6,408 bases of DNA from an uncultured Paracoccaceae bacterium. Lineage in GTDB: Bacteria > Pseudomonadota > Alphaproteobacteria > Rhodobacterales > Rhodobacteraceae. The stretch covers positions 1 to 6,408 of the forward strand of contig CALFSV010000016.1 in NCBI GenBank assembly GCA_937916485.1. The letters are read 5' to 3'. The position numbers and the translations under genes were made by a program. Shown here one piece after another: positions 1-5,508 of the stretch (within the stretch, counting starts at the first letter, position 1; each line of letters starts with the position of its first letter). The notes beneath the pieces are model-generated. The model had not been told where the DNA came from and did not search any database. It saw nothing but the letters and a program-made list of their open reading frames with translations.

Positions 1-127
1 GCAATTGTCGGCTGACATGCCGCTCGGCCAACCCCACTGCGTCGGCCAGTTCCTGAATGGTGGCGAACTCACCGGCCTCCATGCGCCGCCGCCAGCCCCA
101 TGCCCGGCCAATGGCCCGCTGTACCGC
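1..127 (-). pseudogene. Remnant of serine recombinase C-terminal tail / mobile-element HTH protein (3' part off window)
   Basis: On the minus strand one frame reads AVQRAIGRAWGWRRR, then MEAGEFATIQELADAVGLAE, then RHVSRQL, and continues past the left edge. The pattern is an Arg/Trp-rich helix, then a 'xGxFATIxELA' helix, then a 'VGLxxRHVSRxL' recognition helix. It resembles the helix-turn-helix that ends the large serine recombinases of alphaproteobacterial phages and integrative elements, normally followed by LxxLAPxIVExIL. Upstream of about base 127 the frame stays open only to a stop near base 215-225. It has no start codon and no recombinase-like sequence (no zinc-ribbon or coiled-coil residues), so the catalytic and middle parts are missing. 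I infer a 5'-truncated relic. A small stand-alone HTH protein starting at the internal Met (codon at about 80-82) is an alternative. The family call rests on motif memory, not a search. Confidence 0.45.
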
Positions 128-129
128 GC

Positions 130-339
130 AAAAATCGCAACGCGCTGCCGTTGAAGCGAATTCATCTGCTCTCGGTGCGAACAGAGACACCCGAAGGCGG
201 CGTGGTTGTGCGGAGTGATGCGAATTTCAGCGAGGTATTGATCGAGAGCCCCGAGGTCGCATCGGGCGGAAAGCAGACGGTCGACTTGAAACTCGATTTG
301 GTGAAACTGCCATTTGGCAGTCAAGACAATTGGGTTTGA
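130..339 (+). pseudogene. Possible C-terminal fragment of an unrecognised beta-rich protein
   Basis: This plus-strand frame ends at the TGA at 337-339. Its final ~65 residues (LPLKRIHLLSV... to ...KLPFGSQDNWV) alternate hydrophobic and polar residues in short beta-like runs, with stretches such as GGVVVRSD and GGKQTVDLKLDLVKLPFG. By my hand count, about 38 of the last 61 codons (roughly 60%) end in G or C, compatible with coding but weaker than in the operon genes. An ATG lies in frame at 100, but the codons from 100 to about 127 are antisense to the recombinase-like remnant. The natural N-terminus is therefore probably missing and the ATG fortuitous. I do not recognise the family. It could be a chance open frame or the tail of a gene cut by the same event that truncated its neighbour. 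Confidence 0.25.
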
Positions 340-507
340 GAAGCCGTGGCCACAATCTGACTGGCCACACGATGTAACGTTGCCCTTTATTACAGTCCGA
401 ATGGTACTTGCTGCCGTCCCTGTAAATGCATCACACCACAAAATAATGGGATCAGCGACACCTAAGGCCAGGGGAAACGCGGAACTCGGCGTCTCGCCCC
501 ACAAGGA
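340..507. other. Non-coding gap, nothing recognised
   Basis: No convincing reading frame, hairpin terminator, tRNA or repeat is visible between the end of the 130-339 frame and the stop codon of the RpiR-type gene. By eye, base composition is more AT-rich than in the operon, with runs such as cacaccacaaaataatggg. The short plus-strand frame crossing this stretch has no ribosome binding site and no protein-like pattern. The regulator's stop faces this gap, so its transcript should end here, but I see no strong GC stem followed by T residues on the minus strand. Confidence 0.5.
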
Positions 508-1356
508 TCACTCGAATTGATCCAGCTCTTCGTCGATGGCGGCCAAGGTCGAGATCCGTTGGCCTACAGCCTCAGGGTTCCGGCCCAGATATGCAACCGC
601 GATCAACCGCAAAACCGACAGCATTGTGGCATGCGTGGGAAACGGGCCGTAGCTCGCGACATGGCAAGGCAGGACCACTTCCGAAAACCGTTCTGCCTGC
701 GCCGCATAGGCATGATCGGTCAGAGTGATGACCCGCATGCGCGTGGTTCGGGCATGGGCCAGCAGTGATCTCAGAACCTTGGGTCGGGGTTCGAAAGTCA
801 ACACAATCAGCACATCGCGCGGGCCTGTCATCGACAGCTCGTTGGCCCAGGTCTGCCCCTCCCCACGCAGCTCTTGTACGCCGTGACGCAGCCGCGCGAA
901 CAGCGACTGACCCAGCCGGGCCACGCCTTGTTCATCGCCGAACCCCACAAACCATATGCGGGGCGCGGTTTCGAGGATCTGCGCGATTTCGGGCAACAGG
1001 TCTGAGCGCAATTCCTCGAAGGTCCGCGTTAGGTTGCGCAGTTCCAGTTCGAGATGGTCGGAAATTGTCCGCCCAAAGGTTGCGGGCTGGGATATCGATT
1101 CGAGGTCTGAATAGGGCTCGCGCCGGTTGCGCTCTTCACGGGCCTGAAGCCGAACCTCCTCGAAATCGGCATAACCCAAACTGCGGAAAAAACGAGCAGT
1201 TGTGGCCTTTGAAACGCCGGCGCGTGCAGCCAGTTCCGTGGCGGTGTGCGTTTCGACAAGGCCCTGATTTTGCAAGAGAACCTGCGCTATCTTCCTCTCG
1301 CTCGATGTCAGGCTCGACGAACGCTCCTGGATTCTGAGGATCAGTCGTGAGGCCAT
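508..1356 (-). CDS. RpiR/MurR-family transcriptional regulator (HTH + SIS domain)
   Basis: This 282-residue protein has the usual length and two-part layout of RpiR-family regulators. Residues ~1-75 form the N-terminal DNA-binding domain. It opens with the typical 'I..R...LTSSERKIAQVLLQN' helices, then the helix-turn-helix TATELAARAGVSKATTARFFRSLGY at about 38-62. Residues ~120-260 form a SIS (sugar isomerase) domain. A first strand and loop (IWFVGFGDEQGVA) is followed by a long helix, a 'DVLIVLTFEPRPKVL' strand/loop and 'MRVITLTDH'. Family members bind phosphosugars or related phosphorylated metabolites through SIS and act as dimers or tetramers. The usual SIS 'S' positions for phosphate binding are not obvious here (TFEPRPK instead of SxSGxT), so the ligand may be atypical. 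The ATG at 1354-1356 fits the family N-terminus; the Shine-Dalgarno (AAGAGA) is weak. The gene is transcribed away from the transport operon, the usual layout for a local regulator that also controls itself. Confidence 0.9.
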   Translation of the reverse strand: MASRLILRIQERSSSLTSSERKIAQVLLQNQGLVETHTATELAARAGVSKATTARFFRSLGYADFEEVRLQAREERNRREPYSDLESISQPATFGRTISDHLELELRNLTRTFEELRSDLLPEIAQILETAPRIWFVGFGDEQGVARLGQSLFARLRHGVQELRGEGQTWANELSMTGPRDVLIVLTFEPRPKVLRSLLAHARTTRMRVITLTDHAYAAQAERFSEVVLPCHVASYGPFPTHATMLSVLRLIAVAYLGRNPEAVGQRISTLAAIDEELDQFE

Positions 1357-1371
1357 GGGGCACGATTTCTC

Positions 1372-1400
1372 TTGACGTTTGGAACTCTTGTTTCATGGTT
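1372..1400 (+). promoter_or_regulatory. Possible sigma70-type promoter for the operon
   Basis: TTGACG at 1372-1377 is a good match to the -35 box. The hexamer 17 bases downstream (1395-1400, ATGGTT) is a poor -10 match. If real, the -10 lies inside the palindrome, so regulator binding would block RNA polymerase, and the leader before the first gene would be only about 15-20 nt. The weak -10 makes this tentative. Confidence 0.3.
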
Positions 1401-1416
1401 GTGAAACAATGAAACA
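1389..1416. promoter_or_regulatory. Candidate operator: palindrome with repeated TGAAAC half-sites
   Basis: In the divergent 66-bp intergenic region, TGTTTCAT (1389-1396) and ATGAAACA (1409-1416) form a perfect 8-bp inverted repeat separated by 12 bases. A second TGAAAC lies inside it at 1402-1407, so GTTTCA-N6-TGAAAC (1390-1407) is also palindromic. TGAAACA therefore occurs twice as a direct repeat (1402-1408 and 1410-1416, 8-bp period) and once inverted. This is the expected kind and position of binding site for the adjacent dimeric RpiR-type regulator, and binding here could affect both genes. The repeats are seen directly; assignment to this regulator is inferred. Confidence 0.65.
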
Positions 1417-1422
1417 CACGAA

Positions 1423-2169
1423 ATGGACACCATGTCGACCTCCAAGACAATCCGCGAAAAGATATGGACGAAACTGAAGGACGTGGCGAGACCGGACACC
1501 CGCTTCCACATGAACTTTGCAGAGGTCATCCCAGATTTCGAAGGGTCCGAAGCAGCCACGGAACGCGTCGTGCAGGACCAGGCCTATGCCGACAGCCGCT
1601 TTGCCTTTATTACGCCCGACAACTGCCTGGCCGACCTGCGGCGTCGGATGATCGAGGCCGGCAAGCCATTCGTGATGTCGACCTACGGGATTTACCGCGG
1701 GTTCCTGTACCTGGATCCCGCAACAGTGCCTGAAGGCGCAGCACTCTATGCCTCTTGGCTGGATGGGATGGAGCATTTCGGCGTGCCGATCACACTGGAG
1801 GAGATCGCTCGAAAGGGCCGGTTCGACTACCTAGTGACAGGTGCGTCTGCCGTTTCCGTCAACGGTGTCCGGTTCGGCAAGGGGCACGGCTTCTTCGACC
1901 TGGAATGGGGCATGTTCACGGATCTTGGCCTCGTAGATGACGACACGCCGGTCCACGCCGTCGTACATGACGTGCAACTCGTCGAGGACCAGTTGCAGCC
2001 CTCGGAGACCGACATTCTCGTTGACACGATATTCACGCCAACGCGCACCCATGTGGTCGAGCGCCGCGCCAAGCGGCCCCGCGGCGTGAAGTGGCCCCTG
2101 CTCGAACCCAAGCAGATCGCCGACACACCGCCCCTGCAGGAGCTTCAACGCCTGCAAGGCCTTGCCTGA
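1423..2169 (+). CDS. 5-formyltetrahydrofolate cyclo-ligase-like protein (MTHFSD/COG0212-like)
   Basis: The product has 248 residues, longer than true 5-FCL (MTHFS, about 180-200). True 5-FCL converts 5-formyl-THF to 5,10-methenyl-THF with ATP. The family nucleotide-binding loop is at residues ~152-162 as GKGHGFFDLEW. This is the form typical of the MTHFS-domain (MTHFSD) paralogs (GKGxGFADLEY) rather than the G-x-GGGYYDR of classical 5-FCL. It is followed by 'HAVVHDVQLVEDQLQPSETD' and 'ILVDTIFTPTRTHVV', also paralog-like. An N-terminal helix (KTIREKIWTKL) matches the family start. The paralog group has no settled reaction; comparative genomics has linked it to thiamin metabolism. The ATG at 1423 has another in-frame ATG nine bases on (1432). 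Neither has a clear ribosome binding site, so the exact start is uncertain. It is the first gene of the operon, 28 bases before the binding-protein gene, and the product is cytoplasmic. Confidence 0.85.
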   Translation: MDTMSTSKTIREKIWTKLKDVARPDTRFHMNFAEVIPDFEGSEAATERVVQDQAYADSRFAFITPDNCLADLRRRMIEAGKPFVMSTYGIYRGFLYLDPATVPEGAALYASWLDGMEHFGVPITLEEIARKGRFDYLVTGASAVSVNGVRFGKGHGFFDLEWGMFTDLGLVDDDTPVHAVVHDVQLVEDQLQPSETDILVDTIFTPTRTHVVERRAKRPRGVKWPLLEPKQIADTPPLQELQRLQGLA

Positions 2170-2180
2170 CCCATCGCAAC

Positions 2181-2188
2181 AAGAGGAG
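2181..2188 (+). promoter_or_regulatory. Ribosome binding site that fixes the binding-protein start
   Basis: AAGAGGAG lies 9 bases before the ATG at 2198. It selects that ATG over the in-frame TTG at 2162, which overlaps the end of the previous gene and would place a non-signal-like extension before the Tat signal. Confidence 0.75.
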
Positions 2189-2197
2189 CCCTTCCCA

Positions 2198-3169
2198 ATG
2201 AGCCTCAGACTGAACCGCCGTCACTTCCTGGGAACTGCTGCCGCAACCGCCGCAGCTGCGTCCATACCTCTGCGCGCCCGCGCTTCTACGCCCTTCACTA
2301 TGCAAGCCGCATGGATCAACGACGCCGAGTTCGCCGGCTACTTCATCGGCATCGACGAAGGCTACTATGCCGCGGAAGGCCTTGATCTGACCTATCTGTC
2401 CGGCGGCCCGGATGTGATCCCGGAAAGCACGATCATCGCGGGCCGCGCCGATCTGGCGCTGACCACGCCCGACACGACAATCAAGGCCATCGTGGAACAG
2501 GGCGCGCCCTTCAAGATCATCGGCGCGCAGTATCAGAAGAACCCGATCGGCATCGTCTCGCTGGCGTCCAACCCGATCAACGAGCCCCGCGACTTGATTG
2601 GCAAAACGCTGGCTGTGCCGCCGGTGAACGTGATCTCGGTCAACGCCATGCTGGCGCTGAACGGCATCGACCCCGGTCAGGTGAACATCGTGCCCTATGC
2701 CTACGACCCGACCCCGCTGATCCGGGGCGAGATCGACGCCAGCCTCGATTTCACGACCAACGTGCCCTACACGATCAGCCAGCAGGGCGTCGAGGCGACC
2801 TCCTTTCTGCTCTATGACTTCGGCTTCACAATCTACAACGACACCGTCGTCGTGACCGAGGAAACGCTTACCTCTAAGCGCGCCGAGCTGGTGGCCTGGC
2901 TGCGGGCCTCGCGTAAGGGCTGGGAAGCGAACTTCAAGGATCCGAATGGCTGGCCGCCGAAATGGGCCGATACCTGGTTCGCCGGGACGGGCCGGAGCAT
3001 CGAGAACGAGATCTTCTTCAACAATGCTCAGCAACCTCTGATGGAAAGCCCGGCGGGCTATATGGGCATGACCGAGGAAGGGATTGAGGCAAATCTGCGC
3101 GCCCTGGCCGAGGTAGGCATAAAGGGCACCCGCGATATGTTCGACACCACACTGCTTGAGGAGATCTGA
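2198..3169 (+). CDS. ABC transporter substrate-binding protein, NMT1/THI5-like, Tat-exported
   Basis: The product has 323 residues. The N-terminus, NRRHFLGTAAATAAAASIPL followed by RARAS, is a twin-arginine signal (R7-R8 then H-F-L-G, Ala-rich core). Likely cleavage is after A29 (A-R-A). The mature part is a periplasmic two-lobe binding protein of the NMT1/THI5-like class: 'QAAWINDAEFAGYFIGIDEG' and 'YYAAEGLDLTYLSGGPDV' (about 36-73), then 'AGRADLALTTPDTTIKAIVE', 'LIGKTLAVPP' and 'LIRGEIDASLDF'. The class includes binders of thiamin pyrimidines (ThiY), nitrate, sulfonates, riboflavin and others. The residues I can read do not fix the ligand, and the Cys-rich motif of yeast Thi5 enzymes is absent, so it is a binder and not an HMP-P synthase. 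Export through Tat suggests the protein folds before secretion. ATPase and permease genes follow directly, making this the specificity subunit of the importer. Confidence 0.88.
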   Translation: MSLRLNRRHFLGTAAATAAAASIPLRARASTPFTMQAAWINDAEFAGYFIGIDEGYYAAEGLDLTYLSGGPDVIPESTIIAGRADLALTTPDTTIKAIVEQGAPFKIIGAQYQKNPIGIVSLASNPINEPRDLIGKTLAVPPVNVISVNAMLALNGIDPGQVNIVPYAYDPTPLIRGEIDASLDFTTNVPYTISQQGVEATSFLLYDFGFTIYNDTVVVTEETLTSKRAELVAWLRASRKGWEANFKDPNGWPPKWADTWFAGTGRSIENEIFFNNAQQPLMESPAGYMGMTEEGIEANLRALAEVGIKGTRDMFDTTLLEEI

Positions 3170-3171
3170 GC

Positions 3172-3939
3172 GTGACCCCGGATGGAATTTCTCTTTCCGG
3201 GGTAGGAAAAACCTTTTCGGGGCGGGGCAAGGTGGTCGAGGCTTTGCGCGACATAACCCTGTCCTGCCCCAAAGGCTCGTTCACGGCGATTATTGGCCCT
3301 TCGGGATGCGGTAAGTCTACGGTGATGCGTGTCGCACTAGGGCTAGAAACGCCCGATACCGGCGTGGTGCGGATCGCAGGCAAGACCCCGATGGGTGCCG
3401 CTAAGGCCGGCGAGACCGGGGTTGCATTCCAAGACGCGGCGCTTCTGCCTTGGCGGAACGTACGGCGCAATGTCGAAGTGCCGCTCGAGGTGCTAGGCCG
3501 CCCGATCGCGCAGGCCCGCGACCACATCCAGCACATGATCGAGCTTGTCGGGCTCAAAGGGTTCGAGAACGCGCTGCCCGGCGAATTGTCCGGCGGGATG
3601 CGCCAACGGGTCGCCATCGCCCGCGCGCTGGTCACGCATCCGCAGTTCCTGTTCATGGACGAGCCGTTCGGGGCGCTTGACCAGATCCTGCGCCGCCAAA
3701 TGAATCTCGAGCTGCAACGCATCTGGACCGAGACCGGCTCGACCGCGCTTCTGGTCACCCATGGCATCGACGAGGCCGTCTTTCTGGCCGATCGCGTGGT
3801 CGTTATGCACGCGAACCCGGGCCGGATCGTCGATGTGATCGAAGTCGGCTTCGACCGCCCCCGTGCGCCGGGGCTGTTTTCGGACCCGGCCTTTCACCGA
3901 GTGTGCGATCATATCGCCGAGGTCTTGCATGGCGGCTGA
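3172..3939 (+). CDS. ABC transporter ATP-binding protein (nitrate/sulfonate/thiamin-pyrimidine type)
   Basis: This 255-residue cytoplasmic ATPase powers the importer. All nucleotide-binding elements are present: Walker A GPSGCGKST (42-50), Q-loop VAFQDAALLPW with Q87, signature LSGGMRQR (139-146), Walker B FLFMDEP (159-165 with D163/E164), D-loop GALD (167-170) and switch His H197 in LLVTHGIDEA. The Q-loop 'LLPW' and the 'THxIDEAVFLADRVVVM' stretch are characteristic of the NrtD/SsuB/TauB/ThiZ subgroup that pairs with NMT1-type binding proteins. Translation starts at GTG 3172, two bases after the previous stop. It is supported by GAGGAG at 3158-3163, inside the end of the upstream gene. The 3' end overlaps the permease gene by 11 bases, implying translational coupling. 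Confidence 0.93.
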   Translation: MTPDGISLSGVGKTFSGRGKVVEALRDITLSCPKGSFTAIIGPSGCGKSTVMRVALGLETPDTGVVRIAGKTPMGAAKAGETGVAFQDAALLPWRNVRRNVEVPLEVLGRPIAQARDHIQHMIELVGLKGFENALPGELSGGMRQRVAIARALVTHPQFLFMDEPFGALDQILRRQMNLELQRIWTETGSTALLVTHGIDEAVFLADRVVVMHANPGRIVDVIEVGFDRPRAPGLFSDPAFHRVCDHIAEVLHGG

Positions 3940-5500
3940 CGCATCGGGCCCGTGGCGCGGATTGCGCAATGCGGCGATCCTTCTCCTGATCTGGGAAATC
4001 GTCGGGCGGCTCGATCTGGTGGCGGGGGGCGCGCTGCCGGGCATCTCGGAAATCCTGATCCGGCTCTGGGTCGATTGGGGCGATTATCCCCGCCACATCG
4101 GCGCGACGCTCTATGCCTCGTCCATGGGGTTCCTGATCGGTAATGCGCTCGGGATCGGCGCGGGCGTCCTGTTCGCACTTTCGCCCACGGCGCTGAGGCT
4201 CTTTCGGGGCGTGAACATCGCGGTCTTCGCCCTGCCCCCCATCGCCATCGCGCCGATCCTTGTCCTGACACTGTCCGGAATGGCCCCCCGGATCGCGCTT
4301 GCGGCACTGGGGGTCTATTTCGTCACCATGACGGCCACCGTCATCGGCTTGAGCCAGGCCGACAGCCGCGCGACCGATGTGATCCGCGCCTATGGCGGCA
4401 CGCGCTGGGACATCTTGCGCCGCGTGCAGTTCCGTGGCGCGCTGCCCTCGATCCTTGCGGGGCTGCGCGTGGCCGCACCCAATGCGGTGCTGGGCGCGAT
4501 CCTTGCCGAATTCGGCGGCGGCGGGCGCTGGGGGCTCGGGGCTTATCTTCTGGGCTCGCTGGGGCGCGGCGAGCCTGACCGGCTCTGGGGCATCGGATTG
4601 GTCGCCACGCTGATCGCGGGCCTGTCCTATGGCCTGTTCGCGCTGCTGGCTGCCCGCACGGTCGGGTCCACACGCGCGGTCACGCTCAACACCGCCGTGC
4701 CCGATGCAGCCCCCCGCGCCGGGCACCCCTTGGGCCGCATCGCGCTGACCTTCGGCACGATTGCCCTGCCCTTTCTGGTCTGGTGGGCCTTCATCGAGGC
4801 GACCGGCGTGCCGGACCTGATCTCGAAAACGCCGTGGGGCGTGGTCGAATACCTGTTTCTGGACCCGACGGCAGAAAGCGCGCAGACACGGCTTCTGGCG
4901 GCCCTGGTCGAGACCTTGCCGATCACCTTCCTTGGCATGGCGGCGGGGCTTGGCTTTGCGTTTCTGCTCGCGATTTCCTCGCGCCTCTTTCCGCGCGCCA
5001 TCGAGGCTTTCATGCCCGTTGCCCTTGTCACGCAAACCATGCCGCTGGTCGCGCTGACGCCGCTTCTGGTGCTGATCCTAGGGCGGGGGCCGTCGCTCAC
5101 GCTTTGGGTCACGATCTCGGTCACATTCTTCCCGGCCTTCGTGACTCTGGCCCAAGGCCTCGCCCTCGTGCCCCGCAGCGCCGAGGATCTGCCGCGCGCC
5201 TATGGCGCCAGTCGCTGGACCGAAATGCGCATGGTCACGATCCCGGCCTCGCTGCCCTATCTCTTCGCTGCAACCCGCCTGACGGTGCCCCGCGCGCTTC
5301 TGGGGGTGATGATCGCGGAATGGCTTGCGACGGGAAAAGGCCTTGGCAACCTGCTCAACCAGTCGCGCGGCTTTCTCGATTACGGGATGATCTGGACCGT
5401 CGCCGCCGTCTCGGTGTTGCTGTCGGTCCTTTTCTATCAGGCCGTCGTCATCGTCGAACGGCGGGTCTTGCGACGGCTCGGCATGGCAACGGCGGAATGA
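3929..5500 (+). CDS. Double-length ABC transporter permease (two fused BPD_transp_1 halves)
   Basis: The inner-membrane channel subunit is 523 residues, about twice the usual ~250-270 of a single NMT1-type permease. Each half carries its own ATPase-contacting EAA-type loop: '[15 protein letters not shown]' around residues 151-165 (A154-Y155-G156), and '[15 protein letters not shown]' around 421-435 (A424-Y425-G426). They are ~270 residues apart. Half 1 has hydrophobic segments near 14-31, 55-80, 95-140 and 219-242. Half 2 begins with a hydrophobic segment near 272 and repeats the pattern to the end, giving roughly 10-12 membrane spans. One chain could therefore replace the usual permease homodimer. 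The ATG at 3929 is chosen because it has GAGG at 3919-3922 six bases upstream; it overlaps the ATPase stop by 11 bases. Upstream in-frame starts would extend it further into the ATPase gene. An adenine deaminase gene follows immediately. Confidence 0.9.
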   Translation: MAADASGPWRGLRNAAILLLIWEIVGRLDLVAGGALPGISEILIRLWVDWGDYPRHIGATLYASSMGFLIGNALGIGAGVLFALSPTALRLFRGVNIAVFALPPIAIAPILVLTLSGMAPRIALAALGVYFVTMTATVIGLSQADSRATDVIRAYGGTRWDILRRVQFRGALPSILAGLRVAAPNAVLGAILAEFGGGGRWGLGAYLLGSLGRGEPDRLWGIGLVATLIAGLSYGLFALLAARTVGSTRAVTLNTAVPDAAPRAGHPLGRIALTFGTIALPFLVWWAFIEATGVPDLISKTPWGVVEYLFLDPTAESAQTRLLAALVETLPITFLGMAAGLGFAFLLAISSRLFPRAIEAFMPVALVTQTMPLVALTPLLVLILGRGPSLTLWVTISVTFFPAFVTLAQGLALVPRSAEDLPRAYGASRWTEMRMVTIPASLPYLFAATRLTVPRALLGVMIAEWLATGKGLGNLLNQSRGFLDYGMIWTVAAVSVLLSVLFYQAVVIVERRVLRRLGMATAE

Positions 5501-5504
5501 GGGA
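5499..5504 (+). promoter_or_regulatory. Ribosome binding site favouring the second of two adenine deaminase starts
   Basis: GAGGGA lies 4 bases before the ATG at 5509. A second in-frame ATG at 5497 overlaps the permease stop as ATGA, but only weak purines (GGCGGA) precede it at close range. The Shine-Dalgarno favours 5509; the 5497 start would add just four residues (MREP). Confidence 0.5.
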
Positions 5505-5508
5505 ACCG

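Noticed and set aside
314..520. Short plus-strand frame across the left gap
   Set aside because: Its composition is unlike protein, it has no Shine-Dalgarno, and it overlaps both the 130-339 frame and the 3' end of the regulator.
765..1337. 190-codon open frame on the plus strand
   Set aside because: It is antisense to the RpiR-type regulator, has Arg/Ala-rich composition, no domain pattern and no ribosome binding site.
1357..1422. Riboswitch (for example TPP or purine) upstream of the operon
   Set aside because: Considered because of the thiamin/purine context, but the 66-bp divergent gap is too short for a TPP aptamer and no THI-box-like CTGAGA or purine-aptamer core is visible. The palindrome fits a protein operator better.
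2162..2197. Upstream TTG start for the binding protein
   Set aside because: It overlaps the preceding stop and lacks a ribosome binding site. The ATG at 2198 has AAGAGGAG upstream and places the twin-arginine motif at residues 7-8, as expected for a Tat signal.
2033..3034. 333-codon open frame on the minus strand
   Set aside because: It is antisense to the binding-protein gene, which has a clear Tat signal, ribosome binding site and NMT1 family pattern. The antisense product is Arg/Gly/Val/Asp-rich without recognisable motifs.
3803..5035. 410-codon open frame on the minus strand
   Set aside because: It is antisense to the ATPase end and the permease. The translation is low-complexity and rich in Arg, Gly, Gln, Asp and Pro, as expected opposite a GC-rich gene, with no domain pattern.
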